This document shows positions 52,526-62,911 of a stretch of DNA of 64,000 nt, piece after piece. The stretch is from Chrysophaeum taylorii (Eukaryota > Sar > Pelagophyceae > Pelagomonadales > Pelagomonadaceae), in the NCBI GenBank assembly GCA_029834535.1, contig JAQMWT010000529.1:230491-294490 (forward strand), given 5' to 3'. The first letter of the stretch is position 1. Every line of letters begins with the position of its first letter. The notes under the pieces are model-generated. The model saw nothing but the letters and a program-made list of their open reading frames with translations. It made no database searches and was not told the origin of the DNA. The translations under genes were made by a program, and so were the position numbers.

Positions 52526-53653
52526 CTCGGGCTGGAGACGGGGTCGCACCTCGTTTCGGGGTCAACCTTAATGCCCAAGTGGGAGGACCGGTCCGGCATC
52601 CCGATCGTAAACTCCAAGGTGAACCTGCTCCCGAAGAACTTGCCCCAGGAACCGATGGCCCGGGGTCCGTTGTTTGAGATCTGGGGAGGTCCTGGCGCGT
52701 CGAGCTTTAACCTGCCCCCGATCACCTACCAGAAGATCAACGAATCGGAGTACTTCAAGTGCCTCTACGTGTTCCGGAGCTTCGAGAAGGTCGTGGACGT
52801 GATCTACGAGAAAGTAACTTACGTCGAACCTTACGCGTCGACCGCTAAAACCCCCAGCAGCGCCTACTGCTTGCTGCTCAAGCTGTTCACGCTGCGACTC
52901 ACCGAGGACCAGGTGAAACAGCTCCTCGACCACCCGGACTCGACGTACATACGCGCGCTGGGCGCCTTGTACGTTCGCTACGGCGCCGAGCCTTCAAAAC
53001 TCTGGCGTTGGCTCGGAGACTACTGCGACGACCTCGAAGAATTCGCGCCATCGATGAATCCCCACGACACGACGACCTTTGGTCAGTTCGTGACGTCGTT
53101 GTTCGATTCGTCGCAGTACTTCGGGACCCCTTTGCCCCGCGTCCCCTTGCCCGTCGAGAGGAGGATCAAGGTCAACCTAGTCCTGGACGCCGAGCAGGTC
53201 GCTAGGGGCAAGAAGAATCTCCGGCACAACATCCAGCCCGGGGCCCGCGTCCGGGCAATCTACACGGATCCCGACACCGACGAGATGACGTGGTGTGACG
53301 CGACGGTCGTCAAAATCCAAACCCCCTACGAAGGCGCTCCCGAGGGGACGCTCCCACGCTGCGTCGTCGACTTTAGACACACCAAGGAGCGCGTCACGCT
53401 CAAGCTGGGACACCTCTCGACCCACCGTCGCCACGGCGACTCGGTCACGCGCGGAACTAACCTCATGTCGGAGGTCGTCCGCCGCGACAGAGAGTCCGCC
53501 GTGGCCGAGTCGCGCTTCGACGTCCACCGCTCGAGACCCTCAAGCTACAACATGGGCCTCATCACCTCAGACCGCAACACCTATCGCAAGCGGAGCCGCG
53601 AGCGCGACCAAGACCCGCGCCGCTCCCACAAGCACCGCCAGCGAACCTACTAA
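52505..53653 (+). CDS. PRP38: PRP38-family pre-mRNA splicing factor (PRPF38B-like)
   Basis: 382 residues. Residues about 55-190 form the PRP38 domain: 'INESEYFKCLYVFRSFEKVV', 'TYVEPYA', 'TPSSAYCLLLKLFTLRLTED', 'DSTYIRALGALYVRYGAEP' and 'LWRWLGDYCDDLEEF'. The protein joins the tri-snRNP and is needed for spliceosome activation. After it comes a beta-rich segment (about 225-300, 'GARVRAIYTDPDTDEMTWCDA') resembling a Tudor/agenet-like fold, not typical of PRP38, and then an Arg/Ser/His-rich tail. The start at 52505 is the last of seven duplicated ATGs; earlier ones are closed by stops. The first 14 residues derive from the repeat unit. A copia element lies 156 bp after the stop. Confidence 0.92.
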   Translation: MATWVNNLGLETGSHLVSGSTLMPKWEDRSGIPIVNSKVNLLPKNLPQEPMARGPLFEIWGGPGASSFNLPPITYQKINESEYFKCLYVFRSFEKVVDVIYEKVTYVEPYASTAKTPSSAYCLLLKLFTLRLTEDQVKQLLDHPDSTYIRALGALYVRYGAEPSKLWRWLGDYCDDLEEFAPSMNPHDTTTFGQFVTSLFDSSQYFGTPLPRVPLPVERRIKVNLVLDAEQVARGKKNLRHNIQPGARVRAIYTDPDTDEMTWCDATVVKIQTPYEGAPEGTLPRCVVDFRHTKERVTLKLGHLSTHRRHGDSVTRGTNLMSEVVRRDRESAVAESRFDVHRSRPSSYNMGLITSDRNTYRKRSRERDQDPRRSHKHRQRTY

Positions 53654-53809
53654 TTTCTTTTTTTTGAAATAACGAAAAAATAAATACACGGCGTGCATGC
53701 ATTGGCGCGAGGGGTAGACTGGACCTGCCTGCCTGCCTGCCTGCTTTAAGGGCCAGTTATTAATGACGACATGGTCGTCTGCGCGGTCAAATCGCGTGCG
53801 TACTCCCCT

Positions 53810-53916
53810 TGTGAGGAAGCTATCACACTTACCCCTGCACCCTCCACGTCCCCATTATAGTTCTTTTATATTATTTTTTCCATTATAGTTCTCACATCCC
53901 CATTTCAGTTCTCACA
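53810..53916 (+). repeat. Left LTR of the copia element
   Basis: TGTGAGGAAGC... to ...GTTCTCACA, 107 bp, preceded by target duplicate CCCCT. It contains a duplicated CATTATAGTTCT word and a T-rich insertion absent from the right LTR and from the 62.7-kb copy. Confidence 0.85.
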
Positions 53917-54099
53917 CGGTACCAGGTGCTCGTTCACGATCGAGCCTGTGCTTGACTTCGTGGCGACTCCTTCTCGGCTTCAGTTCATTGCTACTTGTTC
54001 GGTTCGTTGTCGTCTATCATGTCCTCGATCGAAATTCAAGCTAGCAAGCTTTCGCAACAAAAACTTGATGCCTTCAGCGGTGAGCGACATTTTTTTTTT

Positions 54100-54830
54100 C
54101 CCACCAACCATGGCACGTCGTCTTGAGAACATGATCATCTCCACCGGCGATCACATTATCTCGGCCAACGATCCTTGGACTAGCATCTCAGCATCTCGCT
54201 GCTCTGAAGGCGAATTTTGCGTCAAGCAACAACGTTGATATCCACGAAAACCGCGACATGAACTTCACGCGACTTTACAAGCGCACCACCGATGTCTACA
54301 TGGGCCATGGGGATCGCGTAGCGAACTTCCTCAACAAGTTCATCATCGGAGTATACGATTTGCTCGGCATTGTACAACAATCACCGGAGTTCAAGTTGCT
54401 CGGCATTGTACCTGATCCGACGCACCCTCGAGTGGGTCCTCGCATTTGACTACGTGCATCGTGCTTCACGACTTACTAGCTTTGTTTTATCGTCTCGCGT
54501 CTCGTACCGATGAATGTGGTTGTACCCTTGAGAAGTCCAACAACAATCAAGTTAGATGGCACGCACAACCACTTCTGCCGCACTATCCGCCGCGTCGTCA
54601 GCCACAACCCCGACTTCAGACTCTTCCAACTGACTTACCCTATACGCTCCCCTTTCCCACCAACCTGGCTCCATTCGATTCCGACGCACTACCCAATGTC
54701 CTTCTGGCGGCTGCAAGGGTCACTTTAAGGGGGACTGCCGCAAGTTTCAAAGTTCCTAGCTATTCCACGACAACGCGCTACCCACCATCGCCGTTCTTCT
54801 CAACAGCGCATCACTCCCAATGACTCCAAC
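54100..54830 (+). pseudogene. copia gag remnant with zinc knuckle
   Basis: Broken frames read 'LYKRTTDVYMGHGDRVANFL' and 'NKFIIGVYDLLGIV', the helical gag segment used by copia elements. At 54697-54738 lies a cysteine/histidine knuckle 'CPSGGCKGHFKGDC' with 4-2-4 spacing rather than the usual CX2CX4HX4C. The surrounding sequence is Pro/Thr/Asn-rich. Frames change several times, so no intact gag exists. Confidence 0.55.
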
Positions 54831-56867
54831 AACACCCAACAACACCAACCCACCAAAACCAACACCAGTAACACTACCTTTTCTGCTCCTATGCCTACTC
54901 CAACCTTGACTGATTCTAGTTCCACTCCGCCGCTTTTCTTAACACTACCATCTATTACACCCCCTTCACCGCCTTAAACGGCCGCACCCAACGTCTCCCA
55001 TCCACCTCCCGATACTCTATCTTATCATCTTTGCACCTTTCTGCCAATCAAGATAATACCAAGACAGCGTGTGTACCGCCGATTTTCTGACGCAAGCACA
55101 TCAACAACCCCCTCCCACGGAAGCCCCTCGTTTTTGCGCCCTTCGTTCTGTATTTTCCGCTATTCGTTGCTCCACCCCTCGTTCTGTATTTTCACCTCGT
55201 CGTTGCTCCCCTCCTCGTTGTCTTTTCACCTCGTCGTTGCTCCCCTCCTCGTTCTGTATTTCGCGTATTCGTTGCTCCACTCCCCGTTGTGCATTTTCAG
55301 CTACTCGTTGATCCACTCCCCGTTCTACATTTTCTGCTATTCGTTGATCCACTCCCCGTTGTGCATTTTCACCTATTCGTTGATCCACTCCTCGTTGTGC
55401 TTATCGGTTCTGGTACAACTAGCGAATCACGTTCCATCGCGCATTTCACCCGCCACAACTAAGCTGTGCCTGTCACTTTTTCGCGTGCGCAGCTTTCGTG
55501 CTTCCTATGTGGTTGGATCGCTCATCTTCGGGATCCTGGACCGACGCTTCTTTGCTGTTTTATTCGGCTTCTTCGTTTACGGTATCAACACAATGTTCTG
55601 GTTCTCCTTCGCGCACTCTCGCCTTTTTCGCCGCTTTATTACCTTTAAAATTCGGTTTTGCTCTCGCAGTGAATTCCGTGCTCAGCACCCGCGACGCTAT
55701 CTGCAACGTTCTTACGTGCCACAACTGTTTTGCCACTATCGCCAACTTCTACCGCAGTCTATTCGAGTATGATGAGCGAAGCGCGCCGCTTGCTCCTCCA
55801 ACGTTGGCCCATATGGCAACTTCGTTCTTGCGAATGCGAAAACGGGCCGCTTTCTTATCTGCAACAGCAGGCTGGCATACAGCAGCCTGGTCTACCCGTG
55901 TTCGTTCCTTACACCGCTGACGCGTCGTCCGAAGTCTTCCATCTTCGCGTACAGGACGCGGTCGTGCCCATGGCAACTTGCTCGCACCACAACAACCAAA
56001 CACCCACGTTCGCATCAAACCTGTTTACGCCTGTTTTTGCTTCTGTCGACTCCGACCATCGTCATAACCTGGTCACCATGCACCATGCAACATATCTGCC
56101 CAAAGACCACGTTCTCATCAGACGTCTGGTACACTGCCATCATATATACCAGCCTGTGTTCCCGCTATCTTTACCCCGCTGCGATCCTCAGTGGCAACAA
56201 TCGCTTAACGCAAGTCTTCCCAGACACTTTTGTCGCTATTGTTCTTCAGACCTCGATTTTGCTGACAGTTTCGCTTATCAGATTTTTCCTGCAATGTCAA
56301 CCACCGGAACTTCAACGTTGTTCCGACTTTCTCGAATCACGCGCTCTCGTCTACTGTTGCCCCATTGTCACCTGTTCGTGCTGTTGCCCGATTGTCACCT
56401 GTTCTTCCGCTGTTGCCCCCTTGTCCCCTGTGTTTGATGAGAATGCGCCGGTTTCACTGGGACTGATCACCCCATCACGTGAACCGACCATTCTACGAGC
56501 TCATGAACTCCGACGAACCAAAGAGAGAAAACAACAAAAAGTGCACAACAAAGTCTAGCCAACCACCAGAGCCGACAAAACAACAAGCATGCAAAACATA
56601 AAGCATGCAAAACAAAAAGTAGAGCCAAACGGAGCCGACCGCGCAAAGTCGACAAAAAGCGCACATTATTCAGAAACAAATGGAGAACCAACTCAAACCC
56701 GCAATACTGGCGTTTTACCACGCACTGTCGATTCTGTGTCATCTTGTCATTCCCTTCGATTCTGTGTCATCTTGTCCTTCCCTGTACGTTAATTATTATA
56801 GCTTTCGTTTGTTAGTTCATTATGTCTTCCTTCCCCCCTGTCTCGCCCACACCCTTGTTGATCCCCC

Positions 56868-58241
56868 ATGCGTCGAAGCTTACTTGATGACCCTTTGAAG
56901 TGGGTCCACCGCACGAAGTATGAATCTGGCCGCTTCAAATCGTACACTGCTCATCTCGTTGTCCGCGGTTACACCCAGGTTCACGGCATTGCTTACCACG
57001 ACACGTACCGTCCTGTAGATGTCATCTCTGCTTTCATACAAGCCCCTGTCTAGCGTTGCTGTTCACGCCTGGGATTTGCACAAGTTGGATGTCAGCTCCG
57101 CTTTTATCCAAGCTCCCATTGACGAAGACATCTATGTCTGGCCACCCGCAGGTTATGCTCCTCGCCAACCCACCGATGGTTTCAAAATCATTTACACGCT
57201 CCGTCGCTCTTGGTATGGTTGCAAACTAGCTTGTCGTAATTGGTGGCTTTATTTGGCACGCTTTCTCGTCAATGACTGTGGCTTCGTCCGCGGATCTGGT
57301 GACACTTGCCGTTACGAGCACGCGCTTAATTCTACCGTTTTATCCTACGTCTCGTTCTTGTCGTTGATGATCTTCTTGTGGCGCACTCTCGTTCTTGCCT
57401 TGGTCATTACCAAGCCTTCTTCCTCCGTTTCCGAACCGCCACTGATGTCTACGAGCTTGATCTGACCACTTACGTTGGTCTCCGCATTACGCGTGCTCGC
57501 GCACAACCAGACTTGACTCCCGCTCCCAAAGTTCTTCCTCTTTCTGCGGCTGCTTCTCCTGCACCTAGCTCCCCTGCTCAAGTCTTCATGGAACGCATCC
57601 CTTGTTTTCGTCGTATTCTCCGTTGTGTCTTGTTTCTTTCTGTTATGCCTCGCCCTGATATCACTTGGACCGTCAATCCGTGTGCGCCATTTACTGACAA
57701 TCCTGGTAAACCCAATTGCAATGGTCCTCAAGATCTTGCCCTTGTTCTTTCTTGGTCGCGATTCTACCCTTCGTCTCTGCGGTTATTCCGACTCCAGCTG
57801 GACCGACGACCCTGATGACCGCCACTCCACCACTGGCTATTGTTTTCTGCTTGGTGTGGTGGCTCTATGATATCCTACTGCTCCCGCTCGCAGTACCTCC
57901 TCGCCCGCTCCTCTTTTGAAGCTGAATTGGTCGCTCTTTACGCCGCTACTGCTAAGTTCTCTTGGCTTCTCAAACTTTTTGATGACGACTTTGCTCTCCC
58001 TCGTCACAGGGTACCAATGTATGTCGATAACAGAACCACCGTCACCCAAGTCCGTCTCCAATGTCTCACGCGGCGCACCCGCCATATTGATATTCGTTTT
58101 TACAGCACCGCCGAATATCATCGCAACCACATCATTGATCTCCAACACATTCCCCACCTTGACAACCTTAGCGATATCTTCTCCCGCAGTACGGAAGCTC
58201 CTTCCTTCCTCCGGCTTCGTGCTCGTTACCTCACCTCGTGA
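56868..58241 (+). pseudogene. copia reverse transcriptase and RNase H remnant
   Basis: Successive frames give 'YESGRFKSYTAHLVVRGYTQ', then 'WDLHKLDVSSAFIQAPIDED', the RT core 'LVLVVDDLLVAH', where the usual YVDD is VVDD, then the 'DLTTYVGLRI' end of RT. RNase H follows: 'SDSSWTDDPDDRHSTTGYCF', 'SSFEAELVALYAATAKF' and 'VDNRTTVTQVRLQ', which carry the catalytic D, E and D. The order and motifs are those of Ty1/copia pol. At least three frameshifts break it. Confidence 0.85.
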
Positions 58242-58446
58242 CTTCGCCCGATGATATCTCCTGTCTCTTTCTGCCACAATGCCTCCTCTCCTGACGTCTT
58301 CCTTCAAGCTTCTCCTCTGTAAGCGGCGTCTCACTTACCCCTTTTTCCTTCTTCCTTTTCTTTCTTTTCCAGCACCACCCGTGTGAGGTGAGGGAGGACC
58401 TCACTTACCCCATCTTTTTCTTTCTCTTTCTTTTCCAGCACACCTG

Positions 58447-58524
58447 TGTGAGGAAGCTATGACACTTACCCCTGCACCACTCCCCATAAAAGTTCTCACA
58501 TCACGATTTCAGTCAGTTCTCACA
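58447..58524 (+). repeat. Right LTR of the copia element
   Basis: 78 bp, TGTGAGGAAGC... to ...GTTCTCACA, followed by target duplicate CCCCT. It ends 55 bp before the ATG of the RAP-domain gene, so it may act as part of that gene's promoter or leader. Just before it, two similar blocks (about 58319-58446) each carry a long pyrimidine tract ending in CCAGCAC. Confidence 0.85.
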
Positions 58525-58579
58525 CCCCTCCCTCTTCTTGTTACAACAACAAAACAGTCGACACCCTTACCCGGTCGTC

Positions 58580-61500
58580 ATGCTTCTCAGACACAGCGAC
58601 AAGAGGAAGCGCGAGTCTGATGTGCGGCGGCGGCGGCGGGAAGCGAGGCGCTGCGACGACTCGTCCTCGCCGCAGGAGGAGCCGCGACGCCGCGACAACG
58701 CTCGATCAGACGAGCTGCGACGGCGGGAGATGAGGCGCAGTATGCGTGATGATTCTCTTTCAGATCCACCGGAAGACATGCGGCGGCGGCGGCGGCGCCG
58801 ATCAGACGAGCCGCGACGGCGGATGATGAGGCGCAGCCTGCGTGATGATTCTCTTTCAGAAGAGCCTCCACACGAGCGGCGCGCCAGACTCCTCCGATCA
58901 GACGAGCCCCCGCGGCGGCGGCGGAAGACTCTTCGAGACGACGAAGAGGAGAGACAACGATTCCGTTACGACGACGGCGACTCCGAATCAGACGAACCGC
59001 GCCCGCGGAAGCGCCGCCCACAGTATGGGAATGGGGTCGATGACGAGAGACGACGACCGCGCGGGTCGCGGAATGATAATCGGGAGCTGGCGCGCCGGCG
59101 AGAGGCGACGACGCGACCGCGGGATAGTAGGCCGCGGCGAACGGAGGAGGAGCGCGTGCGAGCGGTTCCCCGCTCCGAGGATCGGCCGCGAAGACGTGCT
59201 ATGCTCGATGATGATGATGATGATGATAATGCTCCTCGGCACGCCGGCGATGTTCGTCGCTCTGATCCCCGCCGCGGTGCCAACAGGGACGAGGCACCGC
59301 TGGAAGAACAAATAGCGTGGGGTAGGGAGATGACGGGTCAGGGCGCGACGTGCGAGACGGTACTCTCGCTCTTCGCTGCCGAGGGCGCCAGGTTCAACAG
59401 TCGGAGCCTGGCGACCGCGGCGCACCGCGTCGCCAAATACGGAGGGAAGAAGCGCGAACTGCGAAGCGATTGGCGCGTGTTGGCTCTCGCCGACGCTTGT
59501 CGTACGCACGCCCGAAACTTCGACGCTCAGAATTTCGCCAACACGGCGTGGGCCTTTGCGAAACTGGGCGTCGACGTGCCTCGGCTCTTCGAGGAGATCG
59601 CCAACGCGTGCCGATCGCGGTTGGGCGAGTTCAAAACGCAAAACTTGTGCATTACGGCGTGGGCGTTTGCCAAGGCCGGCGCGGCGGTACCCCGGTTCTT
59701 CGACGAGGTCGCGGTCGAAGCGAGGTCGCGGCTGGGCGAGTTTAACGAGCAGGACCTCTCGAACACGGCGTGGGCCTTCGCGACGGCGGGCGTCGCGGCG
59801 CCCCGGCTCTTCGAGGGGATCAGAGAAGCCGCGCTGTCTCGATTGGACGAGTTCAACGCTCGGGGCCTCGCCAGCACGGCGTGGGCTTTTGCGAAACTAG
59901 AGGTCGAGGCGCCTCAGCTCTTCGACGAGGTCGCGGAGATGGCACTCTCGCGGGGGCGAATATCGGACTTTAACGCGCAAGATGTGGCCAACGTGGCGTG
60001 GGCTTACGCGAGACAAAATAAGACGGAAACGACGCGTAGGCTCTTTGGCGCGCTCGCCGACTCGGCTCTATCGAACCTGCGCGATTTCAACGGCCAGACC
60101 TTCGCGAGCGTGGTGTGGGCCTTTGCGACGGCGGGCGTCGAGGCGCCTCCGCTCTTCGACGCGATAGCCGACGCGGCTCGATTCAAGTTAAACACGTTCG
60201 GCGCGCGGGACCTCGGGCAAACGGCGTGGGCGTTCGCGAAGACGGGCGTCGAGGCGCGTTCGCTATTCGGCGAGATCGCCTACGCGGCGCGCTCGCGGCT
60301 CGACGAGTTTAGCGCGCGAGACCTCGCCACATTGGTGTGGGCCTTCGCGAGCGCGGGCGTCGAGGCTCCTCTGTTCTTCGACGACGCCGCCGATACGGCG
60401 CGATCGCGAATACGCGAGCTCGAGCCGCGGGATCTCGCCAACGTGGCGTGGGCCTTTGCGAAGGCGGGTTGTAGGGATGCACCTCGCCTCTTCGACGCGA
60501 TCGCCGAGGCTGCTCGACCACGGCTGGGCGACTTGGATGATGATGATGATCCTTCTCGCCAGCTCGCCAATATCGCGTGGGCTTTCGCGACGGCGGGCGC
60601 GGACGCGCCTCGGCTCTTCGACGCGATCGCCGACGCCGTGCGGATCGACGAGTTCGTCAATGCCGAGCACATCGCCAGCACGGTTTGGGCCTTTGCGAAA
60701 GCGGGCGTCGCGGCGCCCGACCTCTTCGACGACTTTGCCGACGCGGCAGCGCGGCGGATAGGCGACTTTGGCGCTCGCCAACTCGCGACCACGGCGTGGG
60801 CTTTCGCGACGGCCGGCAGGGATGCCCCTCGTCTCTTCGATGCGATCGCCAACGCGGCTCGGCCCAAGCTGGGTGAGCTCGACGACGACGACGACGCCCG
60901 GGCGCTCGTCGACGTCGTATGGGCCTTTGCCAAGTCGGGCGTCGAAGCTGGCCTACTCTTCGACGAGGTTTCCGTCGTCGCGCGGTCGCGACTGGACGAA
61001 TTCACGCCAAAGGGCCTCTCGGACCTGGCATGGGCCTTTGCGACGGCGAGCAGAAAGGCGCCCGAGCTCTTTGCCGCGATTGCCGACGCGTCGCGGTCGC
61101 GCCTGGGCGAGTTCACCAAACAAAACCGTTCCGACCTGGCGTGGGCCTTTGCGTGCCTCGACTGGAAAAATGCCGATGTTTTCTCTACGCTTACCTCCGC
61201 GGCTCTTGTTGTTGCAGATCCAGAATCTCTCGATGATCGTCAACTGTCGCAGCTCCACCTCGTTTCCCTACACTTTTCGCTCGAGTGGCCAGACAAGGGA
61301 TCTCCTCTTTCAGAATGCGAGTCGATGCTGCTGGCGGCGTACCAACGCGTGGAATCAGCCCCGTCACAGCTCCAGCGCGACGTCGCCACGGCGCTCTACC
61401 GACTTGGCTGGACGCACGTCTTTGATCACGAGACCGCCGAGGGCTTGTCGCTCCACATGGCGCAGCCCGATACGAAACGCGCGGTCGAGGTCCACGCGAC

Positions 61501-61669
61501 GTCGGATTACCTCAAAGGAAGTGATTCTAAGCTCAACGGCCCGGCGCACTTCAAGTTGCGTCTCTGTCGGCTGCTTGGCTGGGACGTCGTTCGCGTGCCG
61601 TTTTTCGAGTGGGAGGTCCTGGGCTCTGCGGCAGACCAGGACGCGTACCTCCGGGCCAAGCTCCCTTAG
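58580..61669 (+). CDS. RAP-domain octotricopeptide-like RNA-binding protein
   Basis: 1029 residues from the ATG at 58580; the frame extends upstream only to a TTG. The first 250 residues are almost wholly Arg/Asp/Ser-rich, with three imperfect repeats like 'RRRMMRRSLRDDSLSEEPP'. Residues about 300-900 hold roughly 15-16 repeats of 35-40 residues with the core 'NTAWAFAKLGVDVPRLFEEI', a helical-pair repeat of the OPR/FASTK-like superfamily. The last 60 residues form a RAP domain ('GPAHFKLRLCRLLGWDVVRV', 'PFFEWEVL'). Such proteins bind organellar RNAs and guide cleavage or stability in mitochondria and plastids. The basic N-terminus is not a normal presequence, so localisation is uncertain; nuclear residence or a missing upstream exon is possible. 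A copia LTR ends 55 bp upstream. Confidence 0.85.
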   Translation: MLLRHSDKRKRESDVRRRRREARRCDDSSSPQEEPRRRDNARSDELRRREMRRSMRDDSLSDPPEDMRRRRRRRSDEPRRRMMRRSLRDDSLSEEPPHERRARLLRSDEPPRRRRKTLRDDEEERQRFRYDDGDSESDEPRPRKRRPQYGNGVDDERRRPRGSRNDNRELARRREATTRPRDSRPRRTEEERVRAVPRSEDRPRRRAMLDDDDDDDNAPRHAGDVRRSDPRRGANRDEAPLEEQIAWGREMTGQGATCETVLSLFAAEGARFNSRSLATAAHRVAKYGGKKRELRSDWRVLALADACRTHARNFDAQNFANTAWAFAKLGVDVPRLFEEIANACRSRLGEFKTQNLCITAWAFAKAGAAVPRFFDEVAVEARSRLGEFNEQDLSNTAWAFATAGVAAPRLFEGIREAALSRLDEFNARGLASTAWAFAKLEVEAPQLFDEVAEMALSRGRISDFNAQDVANVAWAYARQNKTETTRRLFGALADSALSNLRDFNGQTFASVVWAFATAGVEAPPLFDAIADAARFKLNTFGARDLGQTAWAFAKTGVEARSLFGEIAYAARSRLDEFSARDLATLVWAFASAGVEAPLFFDDAADTARSRIRELEPRDLANVAWAFAKAGCRDAPRLFDAIAEAARPRLGDLDDDDDPSRQLANIAWAFATAGADAPRLFDAIADAVRIDEFVNAEHIASTVWAFAKAGVAAPDLFDDFADAAARRIGDFGARQLATTAWAFATAGRDAPRLFDAIANAARPKLGELDDDDDARALVDVVWAFAKSGVEAGLLFDEVSVVARSRLDEFTPKGLSDLAWAFATASRKAPELFAAIADASRSRLGEFTKQNRSDLAWAFACLDWKNADVFSTLTSAALVVADPESLDDRQLSQLHLVSLHFSLEWPDKGSPLSECESMLLAAYQRVESAPSQLQRDVATALYRLGWTHVFDHETAEGLSLHMAQPDTKRAVEVHATSDYLKGSDSKLNGPAHFKLRLCRLLGWDVVRVPFFEWEVLGSAADQDAYLRAKLP

Positions 61670-62705
61670 TAGAAGACGAGAACCTTACCGCGCTGGCGCG
61701 CTTTGAGCCTGCGTGCCTCTCTAGATTTGTTTGTTGCCTGCCGCGAGCGAGCACTCCCACGTGGAAAAAAAAAAAAAGGTTTTTTTTTTTTATGAATCAG
61801 GCAGGCAAAAATGCGCTCGCACCCGAGGCCCTGGAGGCCGCCGAGCACCATATGCCGTCGTAGGCAACGCGCGGCGGCGGCGGTGGTGGTGCGAAGCAGT
61901 TGTTTGAGAATGCCAAGCGTGCGGCTGGTTCCATCCTCAAGTTCAAAGTTCAAGCCAACCATGGGTCGGCGATGCGGCGTTCGGTAGCACGGTGGATCAA
62001 GCCAAGCACCTTGCTGCGCTCGCGGAAGGCCGCGCCAAATCTGGCTCTACTAGCGCGAAAGAAAGTGGACACTTTGTTTTTTTGATTGATTGTTTGTTTG
62101 TTTGTTTGTTTGTTTGTTTGAACAGCGCTGCAGACTCTCTCGTCGTGGATCTGATGTTTGGCAGCGGCGGCAGCACTCGATAGCGACGCGCCGGATTTTT
62201 TCTGCGATGGATGGGCAATTTATGATCGTCTTGAACGTTAAGGTTACCTTCTGACTGGGCTGCCTTGCTCGATATTGGGAAAATTGATTCGTGCCGACAT
62301 GGCGTGGTACCTAGCCAGGGAGCACGCACGCACGCACGCACGCACGCACGAGGGAGGAGGACCGCGAGGTCGAGGCTCGGTGCGGGTAAATTATGCCCGG
62401 CGACTTCGGAGGCGGTCTTTCCACCTCCCTCCCAGCACTGGTCGTTCCGTTCCGACCGAGAGAGGGCTCCAGGAAGATTCTCGAAAGTAGATCCGCGTCG
62501 TGAGAGCGTGCTGGATTTTCGCCGAATGTCGAACGACGAGGAGGTGTAGCAGGCACAAGACCTCGTGTGGTCTCCGCGCGAAATCGAAAGCTCCATCGAT
62601 AGCCGGCAGCAAGCACGCACCTCGATTCGTCGCAAGGCGCATCTTATTATGTTTCACATGCCAGGAAGATCCTTCCTTGTGCGCAAACGAACCTGGTACG
62701 AGGTG
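61670..62705. other. Intergenic spacer with simple repeats; weak exon-like pieces
   Basis: No gene is firmly supported. Between 61793 and 62180, plus-strand peptides ('KNALAPEALEAAEHHMPS', 'QLFENAKRAAGSILKFKVQA', 'STVDQAKHLAALAEGRAKSG') look exon-like but lie in different frames without clear splice sites. Simple repeats: poly-A/poly-T at 61765-61792, (TTTG)n at about 62091-62120, (GCAC)n at about 62323-62350. Confidence 0.45.
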
Positions 62706-62780
62706 TGTGAGAACTGAAATGGGGATGAGAGAACAATAATGGGGACGTGGTGCAGGGGTAAGTGTCATAGCTTCCTCACA
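62706..62780 (-). repeat. 3' LTR of the second copia copy
   Basis: 75 bp; matches the right LTR of the first element apart from a few substitutions and small indels. It lacks the T-rich insertion of the first element's left LTR, so 75-78 bp is likely the original LTR length. Confidence 0.85.
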
Positions 62781-62911
62781 CAGGTGCTGGAAAAGAAAGA
62801 AAAGGAAAAAGGGGTAAGTGAGGTCCTCACACAGGTGCTGGAAAAGAAAGAAAAGGAAGAAGGAAAAGGGGTAAGTGAGACGCTCACAGAGGAGAAGCTT
62901 GAAGGAAGACG

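Larger units (their letters stand above)
53810..58524 (+). mobile_element. Ty1/copia LTR retrotransposon, decayed
   Basis: A 4.7-kb insertion flanked by the 5-bp duplication CCCCT (53805-53809 and 58525-58529). LTRs are very short: left 53810-53916 (107 bp) and right 58447-58524 (78 bp), both starting TGTGAGGAAGCTAT and ending GTTCTCACA; the left has an internal T-rich insertion. GGTACCAGGTGCTCG directly after the left LTR resembles an initiator-tRNA primer site. Inside are gag scraps (54.1-54.8 kb), an unassignable, probably integrase-derived middle part (55.0-56.6 kb), and reverse transcriptase plus RNase H (56.9-58.24 kb). Many frameshifts show it cannot make its proteins. It separates PRP38 from the RAP gene. 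Confidence 0.88.

Noticed and set aside
55065-55390. Imperfect repeats TTCGTTG(A/C)TCCACTCC in the copia element
   Set aside because: They lie inside the decayed element as low-complexity tandem repeats; the encoded Cys/Ser/Phe peptide has no motif and I do not call a gene.
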